NCBI GenBank assembly: GCA_963830385.1
Contig: CAWHMD010000012.1
Location: 1-64,000, forward strand
Direction: 5' to 3'
Length of the DNA stretch: 64,000 bases
DNA from: Bog-532 sp963830385
GTDB lineage: Bacteria; Actinomycetota; Actinomycetes; Streptosporangiales; Streptosporangiaceae
The translations under genes and the position numbers were made by a program. The notes beneath the pieces were generated by a model. It was given only the letters and a program-made list of their open reading frames with translations, made no database searches and had not been told where the DNA came from. Positions 60,873 through 64,000 of this stretch are shown piece after piece. Position 1 is the stretch's first letter. Each line of letters opens with the position of its first letter.

Positions 60873-62509
60873 GCTCCAACTCCGGGATGAACCCGGGCGC
60901 GCCGCGGCCGGCCGCCCCGGCCATCATGCGGATCGGGGCGGCCCGGCTGACGGCCGGGCTCGACCGCTACCCGCGGCTGGATCTGGAGGCCCACCGGGAT
61001 CTGTTCGGGCGGCTGCCGAGGCTGTCCGACGACGACATCATGGCCATGGCCCAGCAGGTGGACCTGCGCGGTCACGGTGGCGCGGCGTTCCCGTTCGCGC
61101 GCAAGCTCAAGGCGGTCGTCGACGCTGCCCACAAGAAGGACCAGCCCACGATCGTGGTGGTCAACGCGACCGAGGGCGAGCCCGGCAGCTTCAAGGACAA
61201 GATGCTGCTGATGCGGTCGCCGTACCTGGTCCTCAGCGGTGCCGCGCTGGCGGCCGAGGCCATCGGGGCGGAAGAGATCGTGATCGGGGTGGCCAGCAAC
61301 GAGCTCGCCAACCGGTCGCTGGAAGCGGCCGTGGCGGCCGAGCCGGGCCTGCGCGACCTGGTACGCATCGTCGAGGTGCCGGAGCGGTTCATCTCCGGGG
61401 AGAGCGGCGCCCTCATCCGGGCGATCAACGGCAAGACCCCGATCCCGCCCGGCCGCAAGACGCTGGCCGCCGAGAGCGGAGTGGACGGGCTGCCCACGCT
61501 GCTGTCCAACGCCGAGACCTACGCCCAGCTGGCGGTGCTCTCCCTGCTCGGCCCGGAGCGTTACGCCTCGGTCGGCATGCCCGAGGAACCCGGTACCGTC
61601 CTGCTCAGCGTGAGCGGCTCGGCCGCGCGCCCGGCCGTGGTCGAGGTGCCGACCGGCGTTCCGCTCGGCTCGGTGCTGGACATCTGCCAGGCTCCGGCCG
61701 GCGACGGTGTGCTGGTCGGCGGCTACCACGGCATGTGGCTGTCGGCCGACCACGCCTACGTGGTGCCGGTGTCCCGGGCCGGGCTGGAGGCGGTCGGCGG
61801 CACCCTCGGGGCTGGCATCGTGCTGCCGCTGGGCGACGGGACCTGCCCGCTCGGCGAGGTGTCACGGATCGCCAGCTACCTGGCCGGTGAGTCGGCCGGG
61901 CAGTGCGGGCCGTGCAAGCTGGGCCTGCCCCGCATCGCCCGGGCGCTGGCCGCCATCGTGGACGGGTCCGGCGGTATCGAGGCGCTGGACGTGGCGCGCC
62001 GCTCGGCCTCGGCCGTGTCCGGCCGCGGTGCGTGCGCCCACCCGGACGGCACCACCCGGTTCGTGCTGTCCGCGCTCGACGTGTTCACCGAAGACCTGGC
62101 CGCGCACGTGTTCCACTCCTCCTGCGGCCGCCCGGTCCGCGGCGTGCTGCCGCTGCCGACCGGCCCGGAGATTCAGACCCGGCAGCGGCTGATCGTGGAC
62201 TGGACCAGGTGCGAGGGCCACGGCCTGTGCGCCCACCTGGTCCCCGAGCTGGTGCACCTGGACAGCACCGGCTACCCGGTGATGCTCGACATCCCGGTAC
62301 CCGACTGGCTGGAGAAGGACGCTCAGCAGGCGGTGGACATGTGTCCCGCCCTGGCGTTGCGGCTGGCGGCCGCGCCGCCCAAGCAGACCCGGGCCTCCGC
62401 CCCGGTGCCGCTGCCGATGCCGGTCGGGCGCACCGCCCTGATCGGTGGTGGCCCGCCCGGCCTGCCTGGTCCCGGCGGTCGCGGTGGCCCTCGACAGATC
62501 ACCAGCTGA
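60869..62509 (+). CDS. NuoF-like flavoprotein fused to a C-terminal ferredoxin
   Basis: 546 residues. The first 440 are the NuoF/SLBB type: FMN-binding RGHGGAAFPFARKLK, VNATEGEPGSFKDKMLLMRS, an SLBB-like domain, and the [4Fe-4S] motif SAGQCGPCKLGLPRI with later Cys in GRGACAHPDG. A ferredoxin-like tail follows (about 450-515): CEGHGLCAHLVPELVHL and VDMCPALALRL, three Cys suited to a single [3Fe-4S] or [4Fe-4S] cluster, as in actinobacterial P450 ferredoxins. No NuoE or NuoG partner is nearby. It overlaps the membrane cytochrome-like gene by four bases, so electrons probably pass between the two. Confidence 0.88.
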   Translation: MSSNSGMNPGAPRPAAPAIMRIGAARLTAGLDRYPRLDLEAHRDLFGRLPRLSDDDIMAMAQQVDLRGHGGAAFPFARKLKAVVDAAHKKDQPTIVVVNATEGEPGSFKDKMLLMRSPYLVLSGAALAAEAIGAEEIVIGVASNELANRSLEAAVAAEPGLRDLVRIVEVPERFISGESGALIRAINGKTPIPPGRKTLAAESGVDGLPTLLSNAETYAQLAVLSLLGPERYASVGMPEEPGTVLLSVSGSAARPAVVEVPTGVPLGSVLDICQAPAGDGVLVGGYHGMWLSADHAYVVPVSRAGLEAVGGTLGAGIVLPLGDGTCPLGEVSRIASYLAGESAGQCGPCKLGLPRIARALAAIVDGSGGIEALDVARRSASAVSGRGACAHPDGTTRFVLSALDVFTEDLAAHVFHSSCGRPVRGVLPLPTGPEIQTRQRLIVDWTRCEGHGLCAHLVPELVHLDSTGYPVMLDIPVPDWLEKDAQQAVDMCPALALRLAAAPPKQTRASAPVPLPMPVGRTALIGGGPPGLPGPGGRGGPRQITS

Positions 62510-62542
62510 CCAGGAGTGGACCCAGTAGTAGACACTGGCGGT

Positions 62543-62914
62543 GTGGAACAGATCTTCACCGTCCAGCAGGCGCGTGACCTGATGCCGGCCGTGCTCGCGC
62601 GGGCCAGCCAGCTGGTGGCCGCCCGCGCCGACCTGGCCGAGCTGCAGGCTGACCTGCGCCGGGGCCGGACCTCCGAGCTCGGTGGCCTGCCCGAGGCCAA
62701 GGCGCTGGAGGCCCGGCTGGGTGAGCTGGTGGCCTGGTTTCCCGAGCAGGCCATCGAGATCAAGAGCTTCGCGCCGCTGTTGCTGGACTTCCCGGCCGTG
62801 TTCGGGGACGAGCCGGTGCTGCTCTGCTGGCTGGAGGGAGAGACCGGGCTCGGCTGGTATCACCGGCTCGACTGCGGCTTCCCCGGCCGGCGGCCGATAC
62901 CGGAGTCCGCATAG
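62543..62914 (+). CDS. DUF2203 family protein
   Basis: A soluble protein of about 123 residues. QIFTVQQARDLMPAVLARAS, a helical middle, LVAWFPEQAIEIKSFAPLLL and the ending GDEPVLLCWLEGETGLGWYH match the DUF2203 family, of unknown function. GTG 62543 places the family start; GTG 62516 would add nine residues. It follows the NuoF-ferredoxin gene closely and is closed by a good terminator. Confidence 0.8.
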   Translation: MEQIFTVQQARDLMPAVLARASQLVAARADLAELQADLRRGRTSELGGLPEAKALEARLGELVAWFPEQAIEIKSFAPLLLDFPAVFGDEPVLLCWLEGETGLGWYHRLDCGFPGRRPIPESA

Positions 62915-62918
62915 CAAA

Positions 62919-62950
62919 CGGACTCCGCCTCCCCTGTGGGGCGGAGTCCG
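62919..62950. terminator. Terminator between DUF2203 gene and chitinase gene
   Basis: CGGACTCCGCC (62919-62929) and GGCGGAGTCCG (62940-62950) are perfect arms with a 10-base loop, followed by CTTGG. It serves two convergent genes. Confidence 0.85.
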
Positions 62951-62983
62951 CTTGGTCTGTGGGTCAGGGCCGCTGCGCTGGGG

Positions 62984-64000
62984 TCAGGGCAGCTTCCACG
63001 ACTGGTTGGCCCCGCCGGTGCAGGACCAGATCTGGGCCTGGGTGCCGGGCGCGGTGGACCAGCCGGTGTCGTCCAGGCACTTGCCGGATGCGGGGTTCAG
63101 TAGCGACCCGTCGGACTGCGGCTGCCAGACCTGGGCCCCGGTGCCGTTGCAGTCGTACAGGTCGACGGTGGTGCCGTTGGCGATGCCGGCCGCGTGGACG
63201 TCCAGGCACTTGCCCAGGGTCTGCAGCGCGCCGTTGCTGCCCACCGTCCACTTCTGGGCGTTGGTCCCGTTGCAGGTGTAGACCTGGACCGGGTTGAAGT
63301 TGGCGGTGCTGGCGCCCCGGTCGTCCAGGCACAGGCTCCCGTACCCGGTGATCGCGCCGGTCGTCGAGGCCGCCCCGCCGGAGCCACCGGAGCTCCGCTC
63401 CCGCTCCCCGAGCCGCCACCGCTCCCGGAGTTGCTGCCGCCGGTGATCGCGTTGAAGATCTTCGAGTAGGCGTAACCGGCCGGTTTGTCGTAGCCGTCGA
63501 CCTCCCAGAACGACAGCTCACCGACGCCGTTGGTGGCCGCGAAGCTCTCCAGCGTCGACGCGTTGCCGGTGGAGAAGACCTCGTTGTCGTCGTTCTTGCC
63601 CGCGATCGGGGTCAGCCCCATCATCGCGTACGCCTGGGCCGTGGAGACGCCGTAGAGGCTGGCCAGCTGGCCGGACGTGGCCTGGGCGGCCGACAGCGCG
63701 TCGTTCAGGGCGTTCTGCCCGTTGCCGAAGTCCATGGTCATGATGTTGACCAGGTTGACCTTGACGCCCTGGGCCTTGGCGTCCTGGAGCACGCCCAGCT
63801 CCTGGGACGGCAGCCCGTTCGACGCCACCGCCAGCGTGTAGTCGACCTGGACCGACGGATCCTGGGCCTGCAGAGCGGCCAGGGCCTGGTCACGCCGGGT
63901 GTTGGCCGCGGTGTCGGACAGCGTGCTGCCCTCGATGTCGAAGTCCAGCCGGTTGACGCCGTAGGTGCTCACCACGTTGGCGTAGGCCGCTGTCAGCGAG
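62984..64000 (-). pseudogene. GH18 chitinase with ricin-type lectin domain, partial at right edge, apparent frameshift
   Basis: The gene enters from the right edge, so its N-terminus and signal peptide are missing. The first visible part is a GH18 barrel (NRLDFDIEGSTL with the catalytic Glu; LVNIMTMDFGNGQNALNDAL; GELSFWEVDGYDKPAGYAYS). After a Gly/Ser linker the sense jumps to another frame at about 63,390 and continues as a ricin B-type beta-trefoil (LCLDDRGASTANFNPVQVYT, GKCLDVHAAGIANGTTVDLY, QIWSCTGGANQSWKLP). Adding one G in the linker run at 63,385-63,400 would join both. It should be a secreted enzyme cutting chitin or a related glycan, with the lectin as binding module. Confidence 0.8.

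Overview
The window is high-GC DNA from a filamentous-type actinobacterium. The evidence is the codon use (strong G/C at third positions, many GTG and TTG starts), the syntenic block tRNA-Ser / SRP RNA / dnaX / ybaB / recR / DUF5063 / lysC / asd, an F420-type luciferase-like oxidoreductase, a class F sortase next to a DUF4397 protein, and a tadA-associated gene typical of Actinobacteria. I cannot name the species.

Region 1 (1-14.7 kb) looks like accessory DNA. It holds two large uncharacterised genes on the minus strand (one runs off the left edge), a broken SRPBCC remnant, a LysR regulator, and a tyrosine integrase - XRE - degenerate integrase triad. Next come two PadR-controlled loci, each with near-perfect palindromic operators: a padR/membrane-protein pair divergent from a DrrAB-like ABC exporter, and a padR - decapeptide-repeat protein - small membrane protein operon. 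At 14,663-14,719 lies the 3' part of a tRNA-Ser(GCT) with its terminator but without a 5' half, the expected scar at one end of a tRNA-integrated island.

Region 2 (15.7-31.1 kb) is mostly cell-envelope genes: an APH-like kinase, a lipoprotein, a three-gene set built around a 1,071-residue multidomain cell-wall hydrolase, a LacI regulator, an F420-type oxidoreductase, and a tightly packed minus-strand run DUF4397 - sortase - flippase-like protein - AI-2E-type transporter. Region 3 (31.2-36 kb) is a TetR-controlled lipid/acyl-CoA catabolic operon. Region 4 (36.5-46.3 kb) has a ROK kinase, XRE-cupin regulator, EamA transporter, PH-domain protein, tadA pair, tRNA-Ser(CGA), an esterase, a PNPOx-like protein, and a GntR-TetR hybrid regulator divergent from a FAD monooxygenase.

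Region 5 (46.3-50.3 kb) is a single 1,328-residue protein fusing a membrane GT2 polysaccharide synthase to an extracytoplasmic GH18 chitinase and two chitin-binding-like modules. This is the most distinctive gene of the window. Region 6 (50.6-64 kb) is the housekeeping block listed above, followed by a cytochrome-b-like / NuoF-ferredoxin pair, a DUF2203 protein, and a second GH18 enzyme with a ricin-type lectin domain cut by the right edge.

Five genes (near 18.45, 28.44, 38.42, 43.27 and 63.39 kb) each become intact if one base is added or removed in a GC-rich run. This looks more like residual sequencing indels than five independent pseudogenes, and it affects several gene ends reported here.
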